The notes: generated from the letters alone by a model not told the origin. A DNA stretch of 64,000 nucleotides from Flaccisagitta enflata (GCA_965153355.1 OZ231128.1:124001-188000); one strand, 5' to 3'; shown: positions 37,436 through 51,425, numbered from the stretch's first letter. A program made the numbers and translations.

Positions 37436-37843
37436 TATTGCTGGGTAGAGTTAGATGCGCCCAACACTTTGGTTTAAATTTTTTTTATTTCTACAGCAAA
37501 GACAACCTTAAAACAAAATAAAAAATTGTCCTAGGGGATCTATATCATCAAATCAAATCTAATCTAATCAAATCAAGTCCTCAAGAAATTTTTCATCAAG
37601 AATTTGGGCGAAGGAGCCATTTCCCTATGAAATGCTGCCACTCTAGCCTTGATTAAACCATTTCATGACCTACAGAAATCACTTTAATCGAAACAAACTG
37701 CGCCTTCTAGCTGCTCTCATTACAGAGCTACGTTTTTATAGAAGACCCGTTTCCAAAAACATTGGATGGATATGAGAATTGAATTGTGTTTACCCACGTT
37801 AATTCATGAGTAAAGATTACAATGATCAATGACCGCTGATGAC

Positions 37844-37937
37844 TTAGTGCTTAGTGCTTAGTGCTTAGTGCTTAGTGCTTAGTGCTTAGTGCTTAGTGCT
37901 TAGTGCTTAGTGCTTAGTGCTTAGTGGTTAGTGCTTA
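37844..37937. repeat. (GTGCTTA)n heptamer microsatellite
   Basis: About 12 perfect copies. Confidence 0.97.
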
Positions 37938-38017
37938 AAGTGCTTCACCGAATCATAATGCGTCTCAACGATCAACGGTCATTGGCTTTGAGAACACATC
38001 TATCTCCCTTTGTCTCA

Positions 38018-38224
38018 GTTTTTAGTCGCCTGCTACGCGACTCTACACCCAGCTATGTCGGTCCGTCGGTTGGTCGGTTGGTTGGTCGGTTGGTCCCCTT
38101 TTTATTTTTTGGCGTTTTTGAGCTTCTTGAGCTTACCGCTCCTGCCTAAATGCTAAAGAGACCTTCTCCAGGACAGTCCCTGCCCACCCACACGCGACTG
38201 GGGTTGCCGTGTATCCGGCCTTGT
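38018..38224 (+). repeat. Family A copy
   Basis: TAGTCGCCTGCTACGCGACT, GGTC/GGTT minisatellite, GCTCCTGCCTAAATGC, CACACGCGACTGGGGTTGCC and GTATCCGGCCTTGTT. Confidence 0.88.
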
Positions 38225-38834
38225 TCTTAAAATTCCATCTTGTTTCCTTCCTTTTTCCTCTCCTTAACCACATGCTCCTTTTTTTTCTAATCGTTTCTGC
38301 TCTCATTTTTCTCTCTTTGCTTCTATTATCATTCTTTTTTTTTTGTTCAACTTCTTTCTCAATCTCACTTCTCAGTGCTCCAAAACGGTCATTTCTCTTC
38401 TATGAGCGTACGTGCAGCTTGGTTATGATAAATTCAATCTGGAGTTTTTTTTTTTTTGTTTTTTGTTTTTTTTTGTTTTTTTTTGAAGTTGGTTACATTT
38501 AGCAAAACTGGTTCATGAAACTCAAATGGAAAAAAATACATCTTATAAGGGAAATCTTATGAAAGAAATTATATGAAAGAAAAAAAGTAAGTTAGTAACT
38601 CATACATATTTTTTCAAGATATTTGTTGTGAAACATCTCTGTTTACTAGTGCAGAAATTGTATCAGGACCTGAGTGCCTAACCTTGTCGGAGTCAAGGCC
38701 CTTAGAGGAACATCCCAAAGTGGCTGTGCAATAGGATTACTCCGAGATCCTGCATTTGGTTCTACGGGGAGTAGGTTATCTGCATATGAAAGACTGTGTT
38801 TGCCATGGTTTTGGTTTTTTGATGCTTTTTATTG

Positions 38835-38906
38835 ATAAAGGATAGTTGTAAGGGATCCGGATTAAGCACCAGTGAGAGTTCCCAAGACTCTCGTCCTTTG
38901 TTTTCA
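38835..38906 (+). repeat. Family E partial copy
   Basis: GGATAGTTGTAAGGGATCCG, hairpin GAGAGTtcccaagACTCTC and CGTCC. Confidence 0.7.
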
Positions 38907-39041
38907 TGTATTTTTTAATAAGGCAATGTTGTCACAAGTCATACATGCATTCATGTAATAAGTGCTGATATTCAACGCAAACATCCATCAGCAACAAAGC
39001 TAAATGTCAAAATTGCTTTCGCCACAGTTTTGAACAATCTC

Positions 39042-39302
<261 letters not shown>

Positions 39303-39406
39303 TCACAGGTTACAACTTTCTGGTCCCATTTCATCACACTTGCCCTTATTCTTTTTACATTCATTTTGTCTCCTTCGGTCTCTCTTTCTCTCGCCTTCCC
39401 TCTTTA

Positions 39407-39675
39407 TAGTCGCGTGCACGCGACTCTACATCCCGCTTTGTCCGTCCGTCCGTCGGTCAGTCGGTTGGTCGGTCGGTTGGTCGGTCGGTTGGTCGGTCGG
39501 TTGGTCGGTCGGTCGGTCTGTCAGTCCGTCACACTTTTACTTTTTTTTATCAATTTTATTTCTTATAGTCATTTAAAGTCATTTAAGAGTATACTGAGTA
39601 AGTCTAAGTCATTCTAAGTCATTCTAAGTCAATCTGTAAGTCTCGCACGCGACTTATAGGTGTTGGCCTTGTTTT
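39407..39675 (+). repeat. Family A copy
   Basis: TAGTCGCGTGCACGCGACTC, GGTC/GGTT minisatellite, a run of AAGTCATT units and CTCGCACGCGACTTATAGGT. Confidence 0.85.
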
Positions 39676-39874
39676 TTTTCTCTCTGCTATGTTATCGCTT
39701 TTCTTACCACATCTTTTACGGTTCTTTTGCACCCTTTAGTCTCCCCCACTTTTTTCCCCTTTTTCCATTTATAAAATTTTCTTTCATTCCTTTTTTCTCT
39801 CTCTTTCTTTATCCATCAGCGCAAACGAGGTTACCTCGATTCCTTCATTTTCTCTTGTTGCTTCAAAGTTTGGG

Positions 39875-40072
39875 TGTGTTTGTACAGATGACAAGAATCT
39901 TGATTGTTTGCATGAAACGCGTTTTTAGCGTGAACACATATATACAGAAGAGGGGGTGAGCGAAGTGAGTAAGCGAGCCTGTGAATAGAGTGAGCGAGCG
40001 AACAAATGGAGCGAGCAACTGAGTGGCCCGTTAGAAATGCGATTGTCACGACTAGAAACAGACCCATACATT
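39875..40072 (-). repeat. Family D copy (worn)
   Basis: GAAACGCGTTTTTAGCGTGA, a GAGCGAAGTGAGTAAGCGAG core, TGGCCCGTTAGAAATGCGAT and GACTAGAAACAGACCC. Confidence 0.75.
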
Positions 40073-40429
40073 TCCAGGACCGAAAGAAACGTTTTCTGTA
40101 CTTCATTCTAAATCTAATATACAGCAACAACCTCTTAACCATTAGGCCTACGGCTGTTTCTTTATACAGTTTAGCTTCACTAGGGTGCATTTCATGGGAC
40201 TGAGTAAAACTTTGCCTTACAGTGAAGCTGCCATATTGCTAACATAGAAGTAACTAAAAAATCTCTCATGGGATGGTTAATTGTATGCTTTATAGTTACA
40301 GGTGGTCATGCCTTATTAGTGGATGCGCTCTGACGGTGCTCCATTTGTTTGGGTTTTTTTTTCATTCCCAATAGCGGCGCGCACTGTAACATCCCAAATT
40401 TTCCTATCTGAATGATAAGTGTTAGTTTA

Positions 40430-41170
40430 GACATCCGTCCCTCCGTCCGTCCATCCATTTGATCGTATGTTTAACCATCAAGCACTTTTTCAGCACCTTT
40501 CGACTCTTTGTCAGCTTAAGAGACGAAACCTTTCGCTCCTCATCATTGCTAGAGGAAGGATCTGGATGTTTCGGTCCTCAAATCTACGACAACCACCTCT
40601 CATCTCTCTACTCCCCCACCCCACTTATCTTCCCGCATAGCCATGCCGCTTATGCGGCGTTCTATTCTTCTTCTGTCCATATCCACTCTATATCCTTTCT
40701 TTCTTTTCATTCTTCCTTCTTCCGATCCCCCACCTCTGCAACCCATCATTAAAGGTAGAGACTAAGTATCTGAGCTCAGTTTTTGGAAAACTTTGAATAT
40801 TTACTGTTCTTACATAATCAACGTATGTTACTCCTTTATTCATTTTTAGATACTGTTGACTTTTCCTTATCTACCTAAGGCATACAGTCCATACAGCTAT
40901 ACAAATAGACAAACATATACGTATAGCTAAGGTAACATCTCCAACCTCTAAGCCTTTCTCACTTAAAATGATTGTCTAGTATCTACACTTTTCGACGTAG
41001 ACAACATATGCATTAATATCCACACTAACCCCTCCCTCTCCCTCTCCACCCCTTCGCCACGGTTGACCTCGCATCCACTAGTCATTGACTAATCACAAAC
41101 TGCCATGCCCCTGCCCACCCGCAAGCTTCTATTAAATGGGTCGTGTATCCGGCCTTGCTTTCATTTTTGT
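40430..41170. other. Sparse sequence with worn A-family pieces
   Basis: CCGTCC run at 40433-40456; right-end fragment CATGCCCCTGCCCACCCGCA with GTATCCGGCCTTGC at 41101-41159. No gene was recognised. Confidence 0.5.
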
Positions 41171-41344
41171 TTTCTTCTTTTTCTCATAAACGAGTTTAAA
41201 AGAGAAAAGGAAGACAAAAGGAAAACTAAGTCAGACGGTAAACTTAGAGATTGACAAATTGTTTTCTGTCCAGGAAGGAGAAAACAAGGAAACAATGGGT
41301 TCCCTTATGATTTCAAGAAAAGTAAAAAGGGAATGAGAGAGATA

Positions 41345-41346
41345 AA

Positions 41347-41421
<75 letters not shown>

Positions 41422-41425
41422 AATC

Positions 41426-41466
<41 letters not shown>

Positions 41467-41467
41467 T
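41345..41467. repeat. (GA)n then (GACA)n
   Basis: GA to about 41419 and GACA to 41466. Confidence 0.97.
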
Positions 41468-41671
41468 AGAGATTGGAGCTTCTTCCGCCTCGATACTTAC
41501 AACCCTGATTACCCTTTTCAATTTTTCAACCGTTGTCTTTCTCTTTTTTTTTTCTTTTTGTGTGTGTTTGTGTGTGTGTGTGTTATTTCTTGTTTCTCAT
41601 TTTTCCTTCCCAAATTTTTTTTCAACTTTTCTCTTTACTTTTCTAGGTGTGACTTTTTCATTCCACACGTT

Positions 41672-41937
41672 GGGCGTGTTTCTAGTGAAGATGAAATATG
41701 CGTTTGTTCCTGTGAAACGCGATCTCAGCGTGAACACATATTCAAGAATTTCAACCGTCTCACGAGGGAGTGAGCGAAGTGAGTGAGCGAGCCCATGAAC
41801 GGAGCGAGCGAGCGAGCAAAGCGAGCATACCGAAGCGGAGCGCTGCAGAGCGAGTGAGCGGTGGGAGCTAACAAACATAGCGAGCGACCGAGTGGCCCGT
41901 TAAAAACGCGGTTGTCTGACTAGATACGCACCGTTTC
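41672..41937 (-). repeat. Family D copy
   Basis: GGGCGTGTTTCTAGTGAAGA at the left, GGGAGTGAGCGAAGTGAGTG core and TGGCCCGTTAAAAACGCGGT near the right end. Confidence 0.85.
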
Positions 41938-42178
41938 TAGTCACAGACGATCGCATTTTTATCTCCCCAGCACTCCGCTATGCTACGCTCTGCTTTGGTC
42001 GCTCGCTCCATACACCTGCTCGCTCACTCATTTGGCTCACTACCTTGTGGGACGGTTGAAATTCATGTATACGTTCACTCTGTAAACTCGTATATATATG
42101 TATATGTACTCTGTAAACTCGTATGTATATGAAAATGTTCACTCTGTAAACTCGTTCAACGTGAATAATCGCGTTTTT
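41935..42178 (+). repeat. Family D copy, head-to-head with the previous one
   Basis: GTTTCTAGTCACAGACGATC start directly abutting the previous copy; CCTTGTGGGACGGTTGAAAT; the end is replaced by a GTTCACTCTGTAAACTCGTA tandem repeat. Confidence 0.75.
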
Positions 42179-42464
42179 AGTCGCGTGCTACGAGACTCTA
42201 CACCCCACTTTGTCGGTCGGTCGGTCGGTCGGTCGGTCGGTCGGTCCGTCCGTCCGTCCGTCCGTCTGTCCGTCTGTCCGTCTGTCCGTCTGTCCGTCTG
42301 TCCATCTGTCCGTCCGTCCGTCCGTCCGTCCATCACACTTTACTTTTTTTGGGTTTTTGCGGTCTTTGGCCTCACTGCTCCTGCCTAAATGATCAAGTGA
42401 CCTCAAAAACAGCCCCTGTCCACCCGCAGGCGACTGGGGTAGCTGTGTATCCGGCCTTGTTCAT
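42178..42464 (+). repeat. Family A copy
   Basis: TAGTCGCGTGCTACGAGACT, GGTC then GTCC/GTCT minisatellite, CTCCTGCCTAAATGATCAAG, GCAGGCGACTGGGGTAGCTG. Confidence 0.88.
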
Positions 42465-42531
42465 CTTCACTTGAAACAGGCCCTTATTTTCTCGAATTCT
42501 TCTTATTTCTTACCTGTTTCCTCCCACTTAG

Positions 42532-42730
42532 GTCGCGTGCACGCGACTCTATAACCCCCTAACGTCTGTCGGTCAGTGGGACGGTTACTCGATTAGTCGA
42601 TCTGTAAGACTGCGTCTATGAGCAGTTTTTTGCGTTACTGCTCCTGCCCAAATGCTTGATAAGCCTTCTTCATAACTGTCCCTACCCATCTGCATGCGAC
42701 ATGGGTAGCCCTGTATCTGACCTTGTTAAT
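42532..42730 (+). repeat. Family A copy
   Basis: AGGTCGCGTGCACGCGACTC, CTGCTCCTGCCCAAATGCTT and GTAGCCCTGTATCTGACCTT. Confidence 0.85.
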
Positions 42731-42733
42731 TTA

Positions 42734-43063
42734 CCGTATTTGCTCTGATTAACGCCCCCCTCTATTTAGCGCCCCCCCCCTCTTGTTCCTTAATGAATCA
42801 AAAATATTTGTTTAGTCCAAAGGGGAAATTGTTACAAAATCAATGAAAAAGTTATTCTTTAGCTGCTTTAATCCATAGGAGAAAAACAAAAAATATTTCA
42901 GGATTTATAAATTCTTTTGAATTGCTACATAAAACATGATGGGAAATCATCAAACTATTAGATAACCATTTTTGTTTTAATGGGGGCGCTAATTAGAGCA
43001 AAATGTGATATTTTCAAATTCAAATTTCTAAAGCGCCCGGGGCGCTAATTAGAGCAAATACGG
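42734..43063. mobile_element. MITE with CCGTATTTGCTCTAATTAGC-type ends
   Basis: The left end CCGTATTTGCTCTGATTAAC and right end (inverted) CCGTATTTGCTCTAATTAGC continue into CGCCCC, with TA on both flanks. It is a sister of 27638-27976 whose TIR sequence differs. Confidence 0.85.
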
Positions 43064-43175
43064 TAAGTGGTACTTATCACTCTCGTTTTCTTACTTTCTC
43101 ATTTTCTCACTTTTTCATTTTCTCGTTATCATTTTCTCTTTTTTTTTTTTTTCTTTTTTTCTTTTTTTTTCAATT

Positions 43176-44348
<1,173 letters not shown>

Positions 44349-44409
44349 CCACCTTTCCTTTTTTCCCCTCAAGGCGCACTCAATACCTTCAAGTGCTCTC
44401 TTTATTTCT

Positions 44410-44636
44410 GTTGTTCGTTGTTCGTTGTTCGTTGTTCGTTGTTCGTTGTTCGTTGTTCGTTGTTGTTCGTTGTTGTTGTTGTTCGTTGTTCGTTGTTCGT
44501 TGTTCGTTGTTCGTTGTTCGTTGTTCGTTGTTCGTTGTTCGTTGTTGTTCGTTGTTCATTTGTTCTGCGTTCGTTGTTCGTTGTTCGTTGTTCGTTGTTC
44601 GTTGTTCGTTGTACGTTGTTCGTTTGTCCTTGTTCC
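44410..44636. repeat. (GTTCGTT)n heptamer repeat
   Basis: About 30 copies of TTCGTTG with a few GTT insertions. Confidence 0.96.
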
Positions 44637-44721
44637 TTCTTTGTGATTAGCGGTTCCTGTATTGTAAATGCTTCTCATGTTCCTCTTCTCATGATCCTTC
44701 TTACCTGCTTCCTCCCCTTTT

Positions 44722-44977
44722 AGGTCGCCTGCACGCGACTCTATAACCCCCTTAACGTATGAGTAGTTTTTGCATTACTGCTCCCGCCCAAATGCTTGGA
44801 AAGCCTTTTTCATAACTGTCCCTGCCCACCTGCACGCAACCTGGGTAGCTGTGTATCTGGCCTTGTTAATTTAAGCAATATTTAACTCTCTCGTTTTCTT
44901 ACTTTCTTACTTTTTCATTTTCTCGTTTTCTTTTTCTTTTTTTTCTTTCTTCCTTCTTTCTTTCAATTTTTCCTTTT

Positions 44978-45045
<68 letters not shown>

Positions 45046-45150
45046 TCGTTTGGCCTCACTGCTTTTGCCCAAATGCTAGAGTGACCTAAAATACGGCCCC
45101 TGCCCATCTGCACGCGACTGGGATAGCCGTTTAACTGGCCTTGTTTTCTC
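44722..45150 (+). repeat. Two family A copies around a (CTTT)n tract
   Basis: 44722-44872 is a short copy without minisatellite (GTCGCCTGCACGCGACTC to CTGGCCTTGTT). CTTT runs at 44975-45045. 45050-45146 is a right half of another copy. Confidence 0.85.
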
Positions 45151-45194
45151 TCCACTCGCGGCGCACTCAATATGTTCAAATGCCACTTTATTTC

Positions 45195-45365
45195 TGTTGT
45201 CCGTTGTACGTTGTAAGTTGTTCGCTGTTCGCTGTTCGTCGTTCGTTGTTCCTTGTTCGCAATTTGTTGTTCCTCGTTCCTTGTTCCTTGTTCCTTGTTC
45301 CTTGTTCCTCGTTTCTTGTTCCTTGTTCCTTGTTTCTTGTTCGTTGTTCGCAATTTGTCGTTCCT
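45195..45365. repeat. (TTGTTCC/TTGTTCG)n heptamer repeat
   Basis: Degenerate heptamers related to the 44410 array. Confidence 0.9.
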
Positions 45366-46024
45366 TTGGTGTAAATGCTTCTCATGTTCTTCAATCCTGA
45401 ATTCTTATCTGACTACAAATCGGGAGTAAAAAGGCGCACGCGCGTGGAGGAGGGGGAGGAGGACTAGATGAGGAGGAGGAGCGAATTGAGGAAGAAGAGG
45501 TAATAACAAGAAGAAGAGGAAGAGAAAGGAAAAAGGAAAAAAAGAGGCAGATATCGGAGAGGTGAGGTCAATATTGAGGTCAAGCCTGGGTCATGGGTTT
45601 AATGGAATCGTTAAATGCTTCTTTTTTTTTGTTACGTTTTTCGTTTTGGTTTTCGTTTCATGTTTATCATCATTCGAAAACTGTCTTTGTTCCTTCCTCT
45701 TTGAATAGGTTGTATGTATGTGTACATACAAGGTAAACATCTGAAAATTGCGTGACTTGAAAAAGCTTTGGGGAAACCATTCAACAATTCACACGCTAAA
45801 ATCTTCTTACTATGAACAATTTTTAACTTGTGACACTTCTAAAACTTTACAACAATTTTAGGAAATGCGAAATGACGATTGGATATAAGGTGAGTTGAAA
45901 GGGGACGCGCTGATAAAACTACCGACCTTTGCACGGACGGACGGACAAAATGGAGCGTCGAACCGTTAGACCGACAGGATATAGAGTCGTTTGCGCGTGA
46001 CTTCTACTAACTTCTGTAGCTCAA

Positions 46025-46098
46025 TGCCTCTTCTTCTTCTTCTTCTTCTTCTTCTTCTTCTTCTTCTTCTTCTTTTTCTTCTTCTTCTTCTCCTTCTT

Positions 46099-46129
<31 letters not shown>

Positions 46130-46175
46130 TTCTTCTTCATCTTCTTCTTCTTCTTCTTCTTCTTCTTCTTCTTCT

Positions 46176-46222
<47 letters not shown>

Positions 46223-46280
46223 TTCTTCTTCTTCTTCTTCTTCTTCTTCTTCTTCTTCTTCTTCTTCTTCTTCTTCTTCT

Positions 46281-46315
<35 letters not shown>

Positions 46316-46364
46316 TTCTTCTCCTTCTTCTTCTTCTTCTTCTTCTTCTTCTTCTTCTTCTTCT

Positions 46365-46399
<35 letters not shown>

Positions 46400-46538
46400 T
46401 TCCTCTAACTCTTCTTCTTCTTCTTCTTCTTCTTCTTCATCCTCTTCTTCTTCTTCTTCTTCTTCTTCTTCTTCTTCTTCTTCTTCTTCTTCTTCTTCTT
46501 CTTCTTCTTCTTCTTCTTCTTCTTCTTCTTCTTCTTCT

Positions 46539-46585
<47 letters not shown>

Positions 46586-46622
46586 TTCTTCTTCTTCTTC
46601 TTCTTCTTCTTCTTCTTCTTCT

Positions 46623-46669
<47 letters not shown>

Positions 46670-46833
46670 TTCTTCTTCTTCTTCTTCTTCTTCTTCTTCT
46701 TCTTCTTCTTCTTCTTCTTCTTCTTCTTCTTCTTCTTCTTCTTCTTCTTCTTCTTCCTCTTTTTCTTCTTCTTCTTCTTCTTCTTCTTCTTCTTTTTCTT
46801 ACTCTCTTCTTTTTCTTCTTCTTCTTCTTCTTT
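46025..46833. repeat. (CTT)n, about 800 bp
   Basis: Nearly pure CTT with occasional CTC or CAT units. Poly-Leu, poly-Lys and poly-Arg frames are artefacts. Confidence 0.98.
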
Positions 46834-46835
46834 TT

Positions 46836-47530
46836 GGGCAGCGGCCCCGAAGGGGACAAAGTCCTGTAGAACACAGGGGGACTTTTGTTCGTCCTTCCGT
46901 GTGTTCGTCCCCCCCCCACAGGCCCTCTCAGGCCTAAAACTCACCCTCTCAGGCCTGAAATCTGCCCTCTCAGGCCTGAAATTTGCCCTTTCAGACCTTA
47001 AATCTGTCCTCAAATGCTTGAAATCCGCCCTCTCAGGCCTGAAATCTGCCCTCTCAGACCAAAAATCTGCCCTCTCAGGCCTGAAATCTGCCCTTTAAGG
47101 CCTGAAATCTGCCCTCTCAGCCCTTAAATCTGCCCTCTCAGGCCTGAAATCTGCCCTCTCAGGCCTGAAATCTGCCCTCTCAGGTCTGAAATCTGCCCTC
47201 TCAGGCCTGAAATCTGCCCTCTCAGGCCTGAAATCTGTCCTTTCAGGCCTGAAATCTGCCCTCCAAGGCCTGAAATCTGCCCTCTCAGATTCAAAGCCTG
47301 AGAGGGCAGATTTCAAACTTAAGAGGGTAGATTTCAGGCCTGAAAGGGCAGATTTCAGGCTTGTGAGACCCTAGGGGGGACGGATGGACGGACGGACGAA
47401 CAAAAGTCCCCCTGTGTTCTACAGGACTTTGTCCCCTTCGGGGCCGCTGCCCTGCTTCCTCTTACTCCAATTCAAAATCATGCAAAGCAGGGCAACGGGA
47501 ATCGCTGACCATATATTGCCCTTGGGCAAC
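46836..47530. repeat. Family C copy, best preserved
   Basis: Left arm from GGGCAGCGGCCCCGAAGGGG through GTTCGTCC pairs with the right arm ending GGGGCCGCTGCCC at 47452 over about 60 bp without visible mismatch. The core is about 17 CTCAGGCCTGAAATCTGCC units (46920-47290), the last few inverted. The tail is GCAGGGCAACGGGAATCGCT. It sits between two CTT tracts. Confidence 0.93.
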
Positions 47531-47532
47531 CT

Positions 47533-47561
47533 GTTCTTCTTCTTCTTCTTCTTCTTCTCCT

Positions 47562-47593
<32 letters not shown>

Positions 47594-47644
47594 TTCTTCT
47601 TCTTCTTCTTCTCTTCTTCTCATCTTCTTCTTCTTCTTCTTCTT

Positions 47645-47677
<33 letters not shown>

Positions 47678-47755
47678 CTCTTTTTTTTCTCCTTCTCGTT
47701 CTTCTTCTTCTTTTTCTTACTCTCTTCTTTTTCTCCTTCTTCTTCTTCTACTTCT

Positions 47756-47787
<32 letters not shown>

Positions 47788-47825
47788 TTCTTCTTCTTCT
47801 TCTTCTTCTTCTTCTTCTTTTTTCT
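47533..47825. repeat. (CTT)n
   Basis: CTT resumes after the C element with a few ACTCTC interruptions, suggesting the C element inserted into one CTT tract. Confidence 0.95.
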
Positions 47826-47975
47826 CTCCTCTTCTTGTATTTCCGCTGCTTTTCCTTCTTTCTCGTGGGCGTTGTCTCAAAATCAAACTAACCTGGAGCA
47901 GCCAGGTCTCCTTTTCCTTCTTTTTCTTCCTGGTGACAGTCTCGTTTCCTTTTCATCCAATCTTTGGCAGGATTT

Positions 47976-48470
<495 letters not shown>

Positions 48471-48481
48471 AGATGATTTGA

Positions 48482-48650
48482 GTGGTTTTAGGTGGTCGAG
48501 GTGGCCTGGCTGAAATGTGCTTGATCGTTCCTTGATAACTACCACTGGGTACCTGATTTTGGTGGTTCTAGGTGTTCGAGGTGGCCTGGGTGTAATATGC
48601 TTGATCATTGCTTGATGACTACCACCCCGATAGCTGATAATGGGGGTTTT
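48482..48650. repeat. About 75-bp tandem duplication
   Basis: TTCGAGGTGGCCTGGGTGTA and TGCTTGATCATTGCTTGATG blocks recur twice. Confidence 0.7.
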
Positions 48651-49195
48651 AGGTAATCGCTTATCACTTGGAATTTTTTGTATATTGAAATATTTGAAAT
48701 CATTTCTAAGAGCTTACGCAGATTGAGTTCAGCGCAGTTAAGCAACATGAGCTTCCAGATCTTACTTAGGCAATTGAATTTCCTAGTGTGATGGTTGGTA
48801 TAAGATCCTTTCCACCAAATATCTCTCTTTTTTTTAGATATGAACATTTTTTGTACATTGTTTAAAAGCACTGCAGTATGCAAAAGTCAAGAGAGCAATA
48901 TGACTATCAATAACTTGAAGGATGAAACAGTTTGCCATTAAAGCCAAACTCAATGTGGAGTTAAGGTCCAATAAAACAAATTTGCATTGAGTTTATTCCG
49001 ATGACGCATCGTTGGTCGTTCAAGAGCGTATGGGGGGCCCAATGCTATTTGTTTTGCTGTCGGATTCTAATTATTGTTCATTATCTCTACAGCAGTGTTG
49101 GTTAAAACGTTATCAAACTGTATGTTTTATACTCCTGCTCACTAATCGCGATTTGTTCTCTGTGTTACAAATTTCGTGTGAACAAACACTATAAA
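48650..49195. other. Unrecognised sequence
   Basis: A 92-codon open frame on the minus strand (48605-48883) shows no domain and no splice context. Confidence 0.4.
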
Positions 49196-49488
49196 CAATG
49201 GGAAGATCAGATGGATGTGAGGGACTACGCCTCCACAGTTCAGCACAATCATCTGGTACTCTTTCTTGTCAATGGCACTTGTAGCAAACAGGTTAAAATT
49301 ATGGATCTTTTCTTTCTGGTTGGATTGTTGTCTTAGATTATTTCATGATAATGCTAAGATAGACTTAGTTATTTTGACTACTAAGGATAGTTGTGATGGG
49401 TCCAGATTAAACACCAGTGAGAGCTCCAAAGGCTCTCATCCTTAAGTAAAGTGGGGTTGAGTAGTAATGTTGTCCAACTTTCATATAT
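49196..49488. repeat. Segmental duplication, copy 1 (contains family E)
   Basis: 293 bp nearly identical to 49758-50050, with about three mismatches. Its last 105 bp are a family E element with stem GAGAGC..GCTCTC. Confidence 0.93.
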
Positions 49489-49757
49489 TTCAGTACCATG
49501 GTATAGAATGCCGGCGATCCCATATGGTTGATTCTCGATTCTTGCCTCTAATGGTATGGTTTTTAACAACATTGCCTTTGAGATCTAGATTATCCTAGGA
49601 TAGCTACATCATTTGATAATTTGTTTGCTATAAAAAATAGGGATATGTTGACTACTTTGCATTTTTTTATTTTGGGTTGACATGGAATGTTTGAGGGAAT
49701 GGTCTCATTCAGTGGAAAGGGTTTTGATTTTAGGTTGTGGGTTGCATGAACCTTTTA

Positions 49758-50050
49758 CAATGGGAAGATCAGATGGATGTGAGGGACTACGCCTCCACAG
49801 TTCAGCACAATCATCTGGTACTCTTTCTTGTCAATGGCACTTGTAGCAAACAGGTTAAAATTATGGATCTTTTCTTTCTGGTTGGATTGTTGTCTTAGAT
49901 TATTTCATGATAATGCAAAGATAGACTTAGTTATTTTGATTACTAAGGATAGTTGTGATGGGTCCGGATTAAACACCAGTGAGAGCTCCAAAGGCTCTCA
50001 TCCTTAAGTAAAGTGGGGTTGAGTAGTAATGTTGTCCAACTTTCATATAT
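49758..50050. repeat. Segmental duplication, copy 2 (contains family E)
   Basis: Same length and borders as copy 1: begins CAATGGGAAGATCAGATGGA and ends at the family E terminus CAACTTTCATATAT. Confidence 0.93.
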
Positions 50051-50379
50051 ACATTAGATGATGCCAAGAAACTGAAACGGTAAAGAGGCAATCACACAAA
50101 TTTGTGACAAATCTGTGTGGCAATTCCTTCATTACTACCTAGGAAATAATTATAGCACCAACCTAGGGATAGTTCAATTTTTCATCCTAATATCACATAA
50201 AACATTCCGCCGATAGTATTTGTATTTCATATAACCTTTTTCTTAACTGAATTATCCAATTTTATCACTGGGAGGCAATTTGTAAACCATTATTTACTTA
50301 TAATCATACTGTTATTCCACTGCTTTTGATGGACAATTGTAGACTGATTACTTTAAAGATATGTTTGTACTTTTTTGCT

Positions 50380-50720
50380 TGTCATTTCTAAACGGATAAA
50401 GCTACAGCAACCAGATTGCGCTCATCTTGTAGATTTTTCGACATAGATTAATTTGCTTTTTTTTAAAAACTCTCTAGCATTTCTGGAAGCCGAGATAATC
50501 TAATTTGAAGGTGTCTCTAATTTACCCTCATTCTTACTTGATCAATTATTTTGCAAATTCCAAAATGACTGTTTTTACTCTTTTTGTTGTCATTTTTTAA
50601 CAAAAAAAGGTACAGATACCAGATTGCACTCATCTTGAAGATTTTTCAATGTAGATTAATTTCTTTTTTTAAAAAAGTATCTAGCTTTTCTTGAAGCGGA
50701 GATATTTTAAGTTGAAGTTG
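50380..50720. repeat. About 200-bp tandem repeat with CAGATTGCGCTCATCTT motif
   Basis: Two direct copies share GTCATTTCTAAACGG.., ACCAGATTGCACTCATCTTG, AGATTTTTC, TAGATTAATTT and GAAGC(C/G)GAGATA. Confidence 0.7.
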
Positions 50721-51425
50721 GTGCTATATTTATTTCCTAGGTAGTATTCAGGGAAAACTTAACTTAAAGAATCTTAGATTTTTTCTCAACACGTTTTATA
50801 GGAGACGCTCTCTTTTAACCAGATGCGATTTCCCCCTCAGACACAAACAAACATAAAAACCAGTGGCTGTCGCCAAACATGAGAATTGCAAGAAGCGATG
50901 TGGAAGCGGTCAATTTTCATGCCGCTTCCACCGCTTCCGCTTCCGCTTCCATTTTACAGTACAAATACTAGTAGCTATCCCATCCTCCAAATTGGAAGCG
51001 GTCAATCGCTTCCACATCCCTAATTGCAAGTGTTTTAAAAAGTGTTCAATTAAAATCAACTAAAGACAGAATGAGAAATAACACTGATTGTAAAATAGAT
51101 TGATATGATTAATGCAATTTAATGAGGGAAAGACAGCACAGAAAAAAAACCTGTAAAGAGGAAAGACAGCAAGAAAAACAATATCTAGAGTTAGGCTTGA
51201 AAAACAAACAAAGATGGTATTAAAAACAAAAACAATTTGAGGAGCAGAGTGCAATAAAGAAACAAAATCTACATCTGGGAAAGATGAAAAAAAAAAGAAG
51301 ACAACTAACAAAAGTTTAAGAAGGAATGTGAAATATAACCCAGTTTGTGCGAAGAAAAAATATTACAGAATTGAAATAATAAAACACCGAATGATGTTAA
51401 AGTGAATTGCTTGCCGCAATTCACA
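50720..51425. other. Intergenic, GGAAGCGG patch at 50905-51025
   Basis: A degenerate CCGCTTCC repeat; otherwise AT-rich without recognised genes. Confidence 0.45.

Noticed and set aside
37844-37937. Telomere-like TTAGTGC array
   Set aside because: The heptamer is not the arthropod TTAGG or metazoan TTAGGG repeat, is short and is internal.
46920-47290. CRISPR-like regular repeats in the family C core
   Set aside because: Units are contiguous about 20-bp minisatellite copies with no unique spacers, in a eukaryotic transposon-like context.
48605-48883. 92-codon minus-strand frame
   Set aside because: No recognisable domain, no splice signals, AT-rich surroundings and a tandem duplication at one end.
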